From Candidatus Planktophila lacus (GTDB lineage Bacteria > Actinomycetota > Actinomycetes > Nanopelagicales > Nanopelagicaceae), in assembly GCF_002287925.1 (NCBI RefSeq), contig NZ_CP016769.1, positions 124,001 to 188,000 of the forward strand: a DNA stretch of 64,000 nucleotides, given 5' to 3'. Made by a program: the position numbers and the translations under genes. The first letter of the stretch is position 1. Every line of letters begins with the position of its first letter. A model generated the notes under the pieces. It did no database searches. It worked only from the letters and a program-made list of their open reading frames with translations, and was not told where the DNA came from. Below are positions 29,856 through 38,330 of the stretch, one piece after another.

Positions 29856-30440
29856 ATGTCTGAGCACTGGCCGATTTTCTTAACTGATGGCGAGTTGCAA
29901 TTACGCCCGCTGCGAATCCGCGATCGCCGACGTTGGCTTCATGTTCGCTCTGAAAATAAAGATTGGCTCTCTGATTGGGAGGCCACCCTTCCGAAAGTTC
30001 CGGGAGAGAAGAACTCCAGCCAACTCCCTTCATTTAGCGAGATGGTGAGATGGCATCGCCGTGAAGGGCGCAACGGACGCTCATACTCATTAGCTATCTG
30101 GCAGATTAACGAGCAAGGGCGCAACCTAATCGGGCAGATAACGATGGGCGGTGTTTCATATGGAGCGATGCGCGGGGCGCATATCGGCTATTGGATAGAT
30201 CGCGCATATGCCAACCGTGGATTTACAACACAAGCGGTAAATATGTTGACCCGCTTTGGCTTTGAAGAACTGGCCTTGCATCGAATCGAAATAAATATTC
30301 GCCCCGAAAATGCACCTTCGATAAAGGTCGCCGAGAAAGCTGGATATATTTTTGAAGGGCTACGTCCTAGGTATTTACATATCGATGGAAAATGGCGTGA
30401 CCATCACTGTTATGTGAAAGAAAATTTCCAGGTCATTTAA
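29856..30440 (+). CDS. GNAT acetyltransferase, RimJ/RimL type
   Basis: A 194-residue GNAT protein. The start LQLRPLRIRDRRRWLHVRSEN is followed by GAHIGYWIDRAYANRGFTTQ (acetyl-CoA-binding loop) and ALHRIEINIRPENAPSIKVAEKAGY, typical of the RimJ N-acetyltransferases. Targets are unknown; in E. coli RimJ acetylates ribosomal protein S5. It sits between the glp-like gene and the GlpR-like gene, as in other actinobacteria. Confidence 0.85.
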   Translation: MSEHWPIFLTDGELQLRPLRIRDRRRWLHVRSENKDWLSDWEATLPKVPGEKNSSQLPSFSEMVRWHRREGRNGRSYSLAIWQINEQGRNLIGQITMGGVSYGAMRGAHIGYWIDRAYANRGFTTQAVNMLTRFGFEELALHRIEINIRPENAPSIKVAEKAGYIFEGLRPRYLHIDGKWRDHHCYVKENFQVI

Positions 30441-30490
30441 GCCTCTAAATCCACAGGGTGGCAGGGGTGCTCCCCTAACCTTTACCTATC

Positions 30491-31267
30491 ATGGCTTCTG
30501 GAATTATTTATCTTTCGATAATCGGCATGTGGGTGGCTTACTTCCTCCCACGCTGGGTGCACGATCGAAACGAGTTCTCTGGAAAAAATGTAGAGAGATA
30601 TAAAAGCGCGCTTCGCATAGTTGCAGAAAATTCTCCAGGTGGAAGTTCTGGAACCGGGGTAATTCACACCGACCTAGATCGAGAAGCAAAAATTGCCCAA
30701 CAACTTATGCGCCGCAGAATTATCTTCTTATTAATTATTATCGCTTTCGTAATGACGACAGTAGGTGCGATTATGCAAACTCTTGCAATTTCATTTATAG
30801 GAGTGCCAGTTGTTGGGTTAGTTCTCTACTTGGTACATGTTCGCCACCAAACAACAACCGACCGAGCGCGTCGACGTCGCGTTACTCAGATTCATCGCAC
30901 AACAGTTGGTGTCTCATCAACAAATTTGGCAGATGTTGTTGCACCGAAACCTTCAACTGAACATTGGATTCCACTTTCCGAACGCGAACTTACTGGTGTA
31001 ACGCTTTTGCCTAAGGGAACAGCAGCTGCTCGCGGAGAATGGCAACCAAACTCTGTGCCGGTTCCAACTTATGTAAATGCTCCTAAGGCGATTACTCCAA
31101 AGCGAGTAATTGATCTGACAACACCTGGCCAGTGGAGTGAAGAACAAGAGCGCCTAGAACGCGAAGCCCTTGCCGCGGCTGCGCCATCGCGCGATGAAAT
31201 ATTTGATCAACAACTTGCAGATGAAGCTGTTGAGCGCATGAAGCGCAACCGCGCCGCTAACGAATAG
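30491..31267 (+). CDS. GlpR-like membrane protein (cell division receptor candidate)
   Basis: A 258-residue protein. One short helix at residues 4-19 (GIIYLSIIGMWVAYFLP), followed by RWVHDRNEF, opens the conserved N-terminus. Then come a basic cytosolic linker, two close helices at about 76-95 and 98-117, an Arg-rich patch TTDRARRRRV and a long charged tail. The topology and position match the membrane receptor (GlpR) that pairs with Glp in corynebacteria. Not to be confused with the glycerol repressor GlpR. Function is inferred from context. Confidence 0.65.
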   Translation: MASGIIYLSIIGMWVAYFLPRWVHDRNEFSGKNVERYKSALRIVAENSPGGSSGTGVIHTDLDREAKIAQQLMRRRIIFLLIIIAFVMTTVGAIMQTLAISFIGVPVVGLVLYLVHVRHQTTTDRARRRRVTQIHRTTVGVSSTNLADVVAPKPSTEHWIPLSERELTGVTLLPKGTAAARGEWQPNSVPVPTYVNAPKAITPKRVIDLTTPGQWSEEQERLEREALAAAAPSRDEIFDQQLADEAVERMKRNRAANE

Positions 31268-31273
31268 TTAGAT

Positions 31274-32578
31274 TTAAACCCAGGAAGGCAGCCACATACG
31301 CGCCTGCCATGAATCGTAAGTAATCACATCTCCTGTGAAAAGCGGCAGGAAGAATATGAAGTTTATAAAGATCGCAAAGGCGATAAAACCCAAAACCAGA
31401 TAGGTATTTCGCTTACTTTCAAAGTGCATGAGTAGCGCGTAGGCGCAGTAAATAACGGCGAGAATCAAGAAGGGCTGAAAGACAATTGCATAGAAGGTAA
31501 ATACTGTCCGCTCTTGAAAGAAGAACCAAGGTAGATATCCAGCAGCCATTCCAGCAATAATTAAATTAAGTGGCGGCTCATAACGTTTAACGGCTATCGA
31601 TCTAATCCAAAAGCCAACAACTACAGCAAGTGCGATAGTTCCCAACCACCAGAGCAGCGGAGTTCCAAGCGCTAAAACTTCTTGCGAACAATTATCTGCC
31701 CCGCAGGTCTTTGGGGTTTCGTAGTAGAAAGAGGTTGGTCTTCCCATTATCAACCAACTCCAAGGATTGGATTGGTAAGAATGTTTTTCGACTAACCCGG
31801 TGTGAAAGCCCAACATTTGGGAGTGATAGTGAAGGAATGATGTAATTATATTTTCGGAGTAATCGCGCGCCCATCCGCGGCTACTGGCAAACCAACCAGA
31901 CCAAGAAGTTATATAAATTGATATTGGTAGCAACCCATATTGCGCTGCGGTCTTTACAGTCGGCTTGAATAAATCGCGCCCAGTGTTATGTGCAAATGCT
32001 CGGTAGAGCGCAACAACTGCAAATAGCGCAAGGAAATACAGCCCACTCCATTTGGTTGCAACCGCTAGACCGAGTGCGATACCAGCCCACCAGTGCCAAC
32101 GCGCTAAGAAGAAATAAGTCGCAAGCAGAATGAAGAACGAGAGATAGATATCCAGTAACGCGGTACGAGAATGTACTAATGCCAATCCATCCATCGCCAT
32201 AAGTGCACTTGAGGCAATTGTTAGATAGGAATTTCTAAATAAACGATTTGCGATAAGGGCGATTAAAACAATCATGGCAGAGCCAAGAAGTGCGCCCATA
32301 AAGCGCCAACCAAATTCGTTATTCCCGAATAGCTTTATACCTAGCGCTATCAGCCACTTTCCAACCGGTGGGTGAACGACAAATTCCGGGTCATCTCCAG
32401 ATATTTCAACGCCGTGTGCCAAATAATCGCGCGCGCCATCTACGTAATAAACCTCGTCAAAGACGAAGCCCTTCGGAGTTCCGAGATTGAAGAGCCGCAA
32501 GGCAAGTGAGATCAAAGTGATCGCGCCAACGTAGATGCGGGTTTTCACATACCTAGCGTACTGAGAGGATGTACCCAT
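31274..32578 (-). CDS. dolichyl-phosphate-mannose-protein mannosyltransferase (PMT family)
   Basis: About 434 residues and roughly ten helices. The first loop has GTPKGFVFDEVYYVDGARDYL, whose Asp-Glu pair is the catalytic motif of PMT enzymes, and TKWSGLYFLALFAVVAL follows later. It transfers mannose from polyprenyl phosphomannose to Ser/Thr of exported proteins at the outer face of the membrane. Divergent pairing with rsmI is typical of actinobacteria. The start is uncertain: the ATG at 32578 shares a CCATGG with the rsmI start, and a GTG at 32548 is possible. Confidence 0.9.
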   Translation of the reverse strand: MGTSSQYARYVKTRIYVGAITLISLALRLFNLGTPKGFVFDEVYYVDGARDYLAHGVEISGDDPEFVVHPPVGKWLIALGIKLFGNNEFGWRFMGALLGSAMIVLIALIANRLFRNSYLTIASSALMAMDGLALVHSRTALLDIYLSFFILLATYFFLARWHWWAGIALGLAVATKWSGLYFLALFAVVALYRAFAHNTGRDLFKPTVKTAAQYGLLPISIYITSWSGWFASSRGWARDYSENIITSFLHYHSQMLGFHTGLVEKHSYQSNPWSWLIMGRPTSFYYETPKTCGADNCSQEVLALGTPLLWWLGTIALAVVVGFWIRSIAVKRYEPPLNLIIAGMAAGYLPWFFFQERTVFTFYAIVFQPFLILAVIYCAYALLMHFESKRNTYLVLGFIAFAIFINFIFFLPLFTGDVITYDSWQARMWLPSWV

Positions 32579-33419
32579 GGCGCTCACGTTGGCAGCAACT
32601 CCTCTGGGAAATCCAGGCGATGCAAGCCCACGCCTAAAAGATGCGATCGCAAACGCTGAAGTTATTGCTGCCGAAGATTCACGCCGCTTTCATCGCTTAT
32701 GTTCTGATATCGAAGTTACCTTTACTGGTCGCGTTATTTCATTCTTTGATGGCAACGAAACAGAACGCACGCAAGAGATTCTTGAATTATTACGCGCTGG
32801 TAAAAATGTATTAGTCGTATCGGATGCTGGCATGCCAACAATTAGCGATCCGGGATTTCGTTTGGCACGTGATGCGATCGCTGAAAATTTAGCGGTAACA
32901 GTAATTCCTGGACCAAGTGCCCCAGTTATGGCGCTTGCGTTATCTGGGCTTGCAACAGATCGCTTTACCTTTGAAGGGTTTGCACCGCGCGCACTTGGTG
33001 CACGTCAAGCACTCTATGAATCACTCCGCTTTGAAGAGCGCACTATGGTTTTCTTCGAAGCTCCACATCGCATAACCGAATCACTGCAAGATGCCCTTGC
33101 GGTATTTGGTAGGGATCGCAAGGCGGCGATCTGTCGCGAGATGACCAAGACTTATGAAGAAACAGTTCGCGGAACACTTGCTGAACTAGTTGCTTGGTCC
33201 ACCTCAAAAGAGATTTTGGGAGAGATAACCATGGTCATCGCCGGTGCGGCTGTCGGAACGGCAGAAGTGACCGCAGAACAGATGGTTGCGCGAGTTCGTG
33301 AATTTGAGGCGGCGGGCATGGATCGTAAGGCGGCAATTGCAACTGTGGCCGATGAATTCGACCTGCCTAAGCGGATCGTTTATGCAGCGGTAGTTGATGC
33401 GAATAAGATGCGTTCGTGA
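32577..33419 (+). CDS. rsmI: 16S rRNA (cytidine-1402-2'-O)-methyltransferase
   Basis: A 280-residue tetrapyrrole-methylase-fold enzyme: LAATPLGNPGDASPRLKDA, VIAAEDSRRFHRL and VVSDAGMPTISDPGF are RsmI signatures. It uses SAM to methylate the 2'-OH of C1402 in 16S rRNA. A GAGAGGA ribosome site lies about 8 nt before the ATG. The stop overlaps the metG GTG start by 4 bp. Confidence 0.95.
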   Translation: MALTLAATPLGNPGDASPRLKDAIANAEVIAAEDSRRFHRLCSDIEVTFTGRVISFFDGNETERTQEILELLRAGKNVLVVSDAGMPTISDPGFRLARDAIAENLAVTVIPGPSAPVMALALSGLATDRFTFEGFAPRALGARQALYESLRFEERTMVFFEAPHRITESLQDALAVFGRDRKAAICREMTKTYEETVRGTLAELVAWSTSKEILGEITMVIAGAAVGTAEVTAEQMVARVREFEAAGMDRKAAIATVADEFDLPKRIVYAAVVDANKMRS

Positions 33420-34978
33420 AATCTTTCTACCTAACAACGCCGATTTACTATGTAAATGATGCGCCACATATTGGCCATGCATATACAACCGTTGCCGGCG
33501 ATGTCTTAACTCGTTGGCATCGCCAACGCGGCGAATCTGTCTGGTTCTTAACAGGCACCGACGAGCATGGTCAGAAAGTAATGCGTACCGCTGAGCAAAA
33601 TAACGTTGCTCCACAAGCTTGGGTAGATCGCTTGGTGCAAGAAGCCTGGAAGCCAAATTGGACTGCGCTAAATATCGCAAACGATGATTTCATCCGTACC
33701 ACTGAAGCCCGTCACACCGAACGTGTGCAAAAGTTTTTGCAATCACTTAAAGATGCTGGGCATATTTATGCTGGTAAATATGAAGGCCCATATTGCGTTG
33801 GCTGCGAAGAATTTAAGCTGCCTGGCGATCTAATCGATGCCGATGGACAGAAGCTCTGTCCAATTCATAGCAAGCCGGTTGAACTCGTAAATGAAAATAA
33901 CTGGTTCTTCCGTTTATCTGCATTTGTTGAACCTTTACTTGAGCACTACCGCAAAAATCCAGATGCCTGCCAACCAGAAAGTGCGCGCAACGAAGTTGTC
34001 TCATTCCTTGAAGGCGGCGTTTCTGATCTTTCAATTTCACGTTCTACATTTGATTGGGGAATTCCAGTTCCTTGGGATACCGATCAAGTTGTCTACGTTT
34101 GGTTCGATGCGCTCCTTAACTACGCAACTGCAGTCGGTTTAACTGATGCGCCGGAAACAGAAGGCGGCAAGAAGTTTGCACAGACTTGGCCAGCAGATGT
34201 TCACTTAGTTGGAAAAGATATTTTGCGCTTCCACGCGGTTATCTGGCCGGCGATGTTGATGGCTGCAGGTTTAGAAGTTCCTAAGAAAGTATTTGCTCAC
34301 GGTTGGTTGCTAGTTGGCGGCGAGAAGATGAGTAAGAGCAAGCTCACCGGTATCGCACCTTCTGATATCACCGATCACTTCGGCGTCGATGCTTTCCGTT
34401 ATTACTTCTTACGCGCTATTCCTTTCGGCAGCGACGGCTCTTTCTCTTGGGAAGATATGTCAGCTCGCTATACATCAGAGCTCGCAAATGACTTTGGCAA
34501 CCTGGCTTCACGCTTGGCTGCGATGATTGAAAAATACTGCGAAGGTAAAGTGCCGGCGAAAGCTACCGATGCCGGACTTTCTGCAGCGCTAACTAGCACC
34601 GTTGAAAAAGCCGATGCTGCAATGGTCGCACTTGATTTCCAGGGCGGAATCAACGTGGTTATGGATTTCTGCAAGAAGGTAAATGGCTATGTCACCGAGA
34701 AAGAGCCATGGATCCTGGCGAAAGATCCAGTAAATAAAGCAGCGCTAGAAGAAGTTTTATATAACACCGCCGAATCACTTCGCGCACTTGCCGTCTTGTT
34801 GCATCCAGTAATGCCGGCAACAACAGAAATCTTGTGGGAATCACTTGGTGCCAATGCAACTATTGGTTCACTTGCAGATCAGCAGATCTCGAAGGTTGCA
34901 CAATGGGGACAACTTCCCGAAGGAACTCTTGTAACTAAGACTCCAGTGCTATTTCCACGACTCGAGATTAAAGAGTAA
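33416..34978 (+). CDS. metG: methionyl-tRNA synthetase
   Basis: A 520-residue class I synthetase from a GTG start. HIGH motif in YYVNDAPHIGHAYTT, a zinc-type CVGCEEF...CPIHSK pair, and KMSKSKL (KMSKS). The C-terminal dimerisation domain of the longer forms is absent. It charges tRNA-Met and initiator tRNA. Overlaps rsmI by 4 bp; tatD follows 6 nt later. Confidence 0.97.
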   Translation: MKSFYLTTPIYYVNDAPHIGHAYTTVAGDVLTRWHRQRGESVWFLTGTDEHGQKVMRTAEQNNVAPQAWVDRLVQEAWKPNWTALNIANDDFIRTTEARHTERVQKFLQSLKDAGHIYAGKYEGPYCVGCEEFKLPGDLIDADGQKLCPIHSKPVELVNENNWFFRLSAFVEPLLEHYRKNPDACQPESARNEVVSFLEGGVSDLSISRSTFDWGIPVPWDTDQVVYVWFDALLNYATAVGLTDAPETEGGKKFAQTWPADVHLVGKDILRFHAVIWPAMLMAAGLEVPKKVFAHGWLLVGGEKMSKSKLTGIAPSDITDHFGVDAFRYYFLRAIPFGSDGSFSWEDMSARYTSELANDFGNLASRLAAMIEKYCEGKVPAKATDAGLSAALTSTVEKADAAMVALDFQGGINVVMDFCKKVNGYVTEKEPWILAKDPVNKAALEEVLYNTAESLRALAVLLHPVMPATTEILWESLGANATIGSLADQQISKVAQWGQLPEGTLVTKTPVLFPRLEIKE

Positions 34979-34984
34979 TTTCCT

Positions 34985-35857
34985 ATGGCAGATCGCCACA
35001 ATCGCGATATTGATCGCCCACTGGCGCCAGCGCCGAAACCACTTCCTGTTCCAACGGTAGATGCGCATGCGCATTTAGAAATCGTTACCGATGCTGCACC
35101 TGATTCGGCAGAAGTAAAGCAAGTTTTAGATGATGCAAAAGCCGCTGGCGTAGATCGCGTTGTACAAGTTGGATATTCGGCAGAACAATCAAAATGGTGT
35201 GTTGCAGCAGCCGAACACTTTAACGACCGCGTGCTTGCCGCAGTTGCGCTGCATCCCAATGAAGCGCCCGTTGTTCCTGATTTAGAAGCCGACTTAAAGA
35301 TCATCGAAGAACTTGCGAGCCACCCACGCGTTCGCGCAATTGGTGAGACTGGATTAGATTATTTCCGCACTCCACCAGAACTTCGCAAACGCCAACAGGA
35401 TTCATTTAAATGGCATATTGAATTAGCAAAGAAGACAAAGAAGGCGTTAGTAATCCACGATCGCGATTCACATGATGATGTCTTATCTATCTTGCTTGAA
35501 GTCGGCGCTCCCGAAAAGACTGTCTTTCACTGCTTCTCAGGCGGGGTAGATATGGCCAAGCTCTGCATTGATCGCGGATACATACTCTCTTTTGCAGGCA
35601 CGCTAACTTTTAAGAACGCCCCCGAACTTCGCGATGCGGTAAAACTTGTGCCACACGATCAACTATTGGTTGAAACAGATTCACCTTTCTTATCTCCTAT
35701 GCCAAATCGCGGCGCGCTAAATACTCCAGCGCAGATCGCAAATATCGTTCGCGCTATGGCTGAAGAACGTAACGAGAGCGTTGGTGCATTGGCCCAATCA
35801 CTTTCCGATAACGCCGAACGCATCTTTGGATCATTTGCCGCAGGTTCTACGTTATGA
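34985..35857 (+). CDS. tatD: TatD family metal-dependent DNase
   Basis: A 290-residue TIM-barrel amidohydrolase. Metal ligands are seen in TVDAHAHLE, AIGETGLDYF, VIHDRDSHDDV, FHCFSGG and VETDSPFLSP. TatD proteins act as Mg-dependent 3'-5' exonucleases or on damaged DNA. The metG-tatD-rsmA order is a long-conserved cluster. Overlaps rsmA by 4 bp. Confidence 0.95.
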   Translation: MADRHNRDIDRPLAPAPKPLPVPTVDAHAHLEIVTDAAPDSAEVKQVLDDAKAAGVDRVVQVGYSAEQSKWCVAAAEHFNDRVLAAVALHPNEAPVVPDLEADLKIIEELASHPRVRAIGETGLDYFRTPPELRKRQQDSFKWHIELAKKTKKALVIHDRDSHDDVLSILLEVGAPEKTVFHCFSGGVDMAKLCIDRGYILSFAGTLTFKNAPELRDAVKLVPHDQLLVETDSPFLSPMPNRGALNTPAQIANIVRAMAEERNESVGALAQSLSDNAERIFGSFAAGSTL

Positions 35858-36693
35858 CCCTGCTTGGTGCTGCAGAAATTCGCGCCCTTGCTGAAAAGTT
35901 AGATTTAAAACCTGCCAAAGCACTTGGCCAGAACTTTGTAATTGATGCCAACGTTTGCCGCAAGATAGTTCGCACCGCAGGCGTTACTGCCGGCGATGTC
36001 GCACTTGAGATCGGTCCGGGCCTCGGTTCGCTAACTCTTGCGCTGATGGAAGAAGCAACCAGCGTAATTGCTGTTGAAATTGATTCACGTTTAGCTAACC
36101 AATTGCCTATAACAGCTGCGCTACATAGCGATCGCAGCGAAATTCTCACTGTCATCAATCAGGATGCCCTGCAAGTTAAATCGCTTCCAGGTGAGCCAAC
36201 AGTCTTAGTTGCGAACTTGCCTTACAACGTTTCAGTTCCCGTCTTCTTACATCTTCTAGAAATTCTTCCAACTCTGCGCAGCGGCGTGGTTATGGTGCAA
36301 GCCGAAGTTGCAGATCGCTTGGCCGCAAAGCCAAATACCAAGGAATATGGAATTCCGAGCGTTAAAGCGGCATGGTGGGCAGATGTATCAGGCGCTGGTT
36401 CAGTTTCACGTTCGATCTTCTGGCCGGCGCCAAATGTGGATTCAAAGTTAGTTGGATTTAAACGTCGTGCAACACCAGGTAATGAAACTCTGCGCAAAGA
36501 AGTCTTTACGATTATCGATCTAGCATTTGCACAACGTCGCAAGATGCTCCGTGCTGCTCTTTCATCTCGCTATGGCGGTTCCGCTGCCGCTGAAGCGCAC
36601 TTAATCGCAGCGGGAATCGACCCAACGTTGCGCGGTGAATCACTCGACATCCATGGCTTCTGCAAAATTGCCCAACAAGGATTAGAGTCTTAG
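35854..36693 (+). CDS. rsmA: 16S rRNA dimethyladenosine methyltransferase
   Basis: A 279-residue KsgA protein: KALGQNFVIDANV, the SAM site LEIGPGLGSLTLAL and the catalytic NLPYNVSVPVFLHLL. It dimethylates A1518 and A1519 of 16S rRNA during small-subunit assembly. Starts within the tatD stop (ATGA) and is followed after 1 nt by ispE. Confidence 0.97.
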   Translation: MTLLGAAEIRALAEKLDLKPAKALGQNFVIDANVCRKIVRTAGVTAGDVALEIGPGLGSLTLALMEEATSVIAVEIDSRLANQLPITAALHSDRSEILTVINQDALQVKSLPGEPTVLVANLPYNVSVPVFLHLLEILPTLRSGVVMVQAEVADRLAAKPNTKEYGIPSVKAAWWADVSGAGSVSRSIFWPAPNVDSKLVGFKRRATPGNETLRKEVFTIIDLAFAQRRKMLRAALSSRYGGSAAAEAHLIAAGIDPTLRGESLDIHGFCKIAQQGLES

Positions 36694-36694
36694 C

Positions 36695-37615
36695 GTGTCC
36701 AAAACTAACCGCAACTCTGTCACCGTACGAGTTCCTGCCAAGGTAAATCTGCAATTGGCAGTTGGCCCACGTGAGGCCGATGGTTTCCATAACTTAGTTA
36801 CTGTTTTTCAAGCGATCTCAATTTATGACGATGTCACAATCACAAAATCTGCACCAGGTAATGGAATAACTATTTCAATCATCGGCGATCACACTCATGG
36901 CGTGCCAGCCGATGCCACTAATTTGGCGGTAAAGGCAGCGCAGTTAATCGCCGACGACTACGACTTTGTCATTGATGCCCATATAGAAGTGAATAAATCG
37001 ATCCCTGTTGCAGGTGGCATGGCCGGCGGAAGCGCCGATGCCGCAGCAGTAATTGTTGGTGTAAATGAACTTTACGAACTCGAGATGTCACGAGAAGAGA
37101 TGCATGAATTCGGCTCACAGCTTGGTAGTGATGTTCCTTTTATGATTTCTGGCGGCACAGCAATTGGCCAAGGTCGAGGAGATCAATTAACGGCAGCGTT
37201 ATCGCGCGGCACTTATCACTGGGTATTAGCGCTCTCAACTGTTGGTTTATCAACTCCTGCGGTTTATCAAGAGTGCGATCGACTGCGCGCTGGTTTAGAT
37301 ATCGCAGCGCCACAAACTAGCGATGCGCTGATGCAATCTTTACTTGCTGCAGATTCGAAAGCAGTAGGTCAGGCGCTACATAATGATCTGCAATCGGCGG
37401 CTTGTTCGCTGCGCCCGGCGCTAACTTTAGTTCTAGATGTCGGCGAAGAATATGGCGCACTTGGTTCAATTGTTTCTGGCTCTGGGCCAACAGTTGCATT
37501 CCTAGTTGCCGATGAAGATCAGGGTTTAGATCTAGCAGTTGCGTTAACTTCTAGCGGAGTTGTTGGCAGCGTTGCCCGAGCTTATGGCCCAGTGCACGGT
37601 GCGAAAGTTATTTAG
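36695..37615 (+). CDS. ispE: 4-diphosphocytidyl-2-C-methyl-D-erythritol kinase
   Basis: A 306-residue GHMP kinase from a GTG start. VRVPAKVNLQLAVG at the N-terminus and the ATP loop PVAGGMAGGSADAAA near residue 108 are diagnostic. It phosphorylates CDP-methylerythritol in the non-mevalonate isoprenoid pathway. Last gene of the rsmI-metG-tatD-rsmA-ispE run; its stop overlaps the convergent marR gene by 4 bp. Confidence 0.96.
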   Translation: MSKTNRNSVTVRVPAKVNLQLAVGPREADGFHNLVTVFQAISIYDDVTITKSAPGNGITISIIGDHTHGVPADATNLAVKAAQLIADDYDFVIDAHIEVNKSIPVAGGMAGGSADAAAVIVGVNELYELEMSREEMHEFGSQLGSDVPFMISGGTAIGQGRGDQLTAALSRGTYHWVLALSTVGLSTPAVYQECDRLRAGLDIAAPQTSDALMQSLLAADSKAVGQALHNDLQSAACSLRPALTLVLDVGEEYGALGSIVSGSGPTVAFLVADEDQGLDLAVALTSSGVVGSVARAYGPVHGAKVI

Positions 37616-38106
37616 TTTTCTTCCAAGTGCGCAGCGAGTGCGCTAAGCAAATCTGCCAGCGCTACTTTCTGATCACGGGTTAAGCCCTTTAACAGTTCAC
37701 GTTCTTGTTCAAGCAAACCTTCTAGCGCCTTATCAACTGCGCGCATTCCGGATGCGGTTAAAGTAACGAGTGATCCACGGCCATCATCAGGATCTGGTTG
37801 GCGAGTGATTAATTTCAATTCTTCTAAGCGATCTAAACGATTTGTCATGGTGCCGCTTGTGACAAGTGTTTCTTGCATAAGTGCGCCAGGGGAGAGTTGA
37901 TATGGATCGCCAGAACGACGCAGTGCAGCTAAAACATCGAAGCCCGAAGTTTCCAGGTCAGCGAAAGCATCACGACGGGCGATATCTAAATTTCGAGAGA
38001 TACGTGAAATACGGCTAAGCACCGCAAAGGGGCTGATATCTAAATCGGGGCGCTCGCGCTTCCAATCCGCGATTAGGCGGTCGACTTCATCACGGTGCGC
38101 GCTCAT
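37612..38106 (-). CDS. MarR family transcriptional regulator
   Basis: A 164-residue winged-helix protein starting at ATG 38106 (MSAHRDEVDRL); the longer open frame covers the tRNA-Gln gene and is rejected. The MarR core is visible: GFDVLAALRRSG, ETLVTSGTMTNRLDRLEE (recognition helix) and the wing PDDGRGSLVTLTASG. Target genes are unknown, as none of the neighbours is an obvious efflux partner. Confidence 0.9.
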   Translation of the reverse strand: MSAHRDEVDRLIADWKRERPDLDISPFAVLSRISRISRNLDIARRDAFADLETSGFDVLAALRRSGDPYQLSPGALMQETLVTSGTMTNRLDRLEELKLITRQPDPDDGRGSLVTLTASGMRAVDKALEGLLEQERELLKGLTRDQKVALADLLSALAAHLEEN

Positions 38107-38185
38107 AGGTCTAGAGGATATATCGCTTACGGGGATCGCCCTGAAATGGTCGCGAGCACACATAGATATGAGGGAGAATATGCGT

Positions 38186-38257
38186 TCCGCCATTGTGTAG
38201 TGGCTAGCACATGGGCCTTTGAAGCCCAGGGTCCAGGATCGATACCTGGTGGCGGAG
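38186..38257 (+). tRNA. tRNA-Gln (anticodon TTG)
   Basis: Acceptor TCCGCCA with TGGCGGA, D arm GTGT/GCAC, anticodon stem TGGGC/GCCCA around CTTTGAA with TTG at 38219-38221, variable GGGT, T stem CCAGG/CCTGG, discriminator G. CCA is not encoded (CAA follows). The T loop reads ATCGATA, with A where T54 is usual. Confidence 0.94.
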
Positions 38258-38330
38258 CAATATTTATTGCCCGCCGATGGAGCTAGCGGAGCCATCAAGT
38301 AGATCAAGAGCAACCAGTTAGACTTACTAC

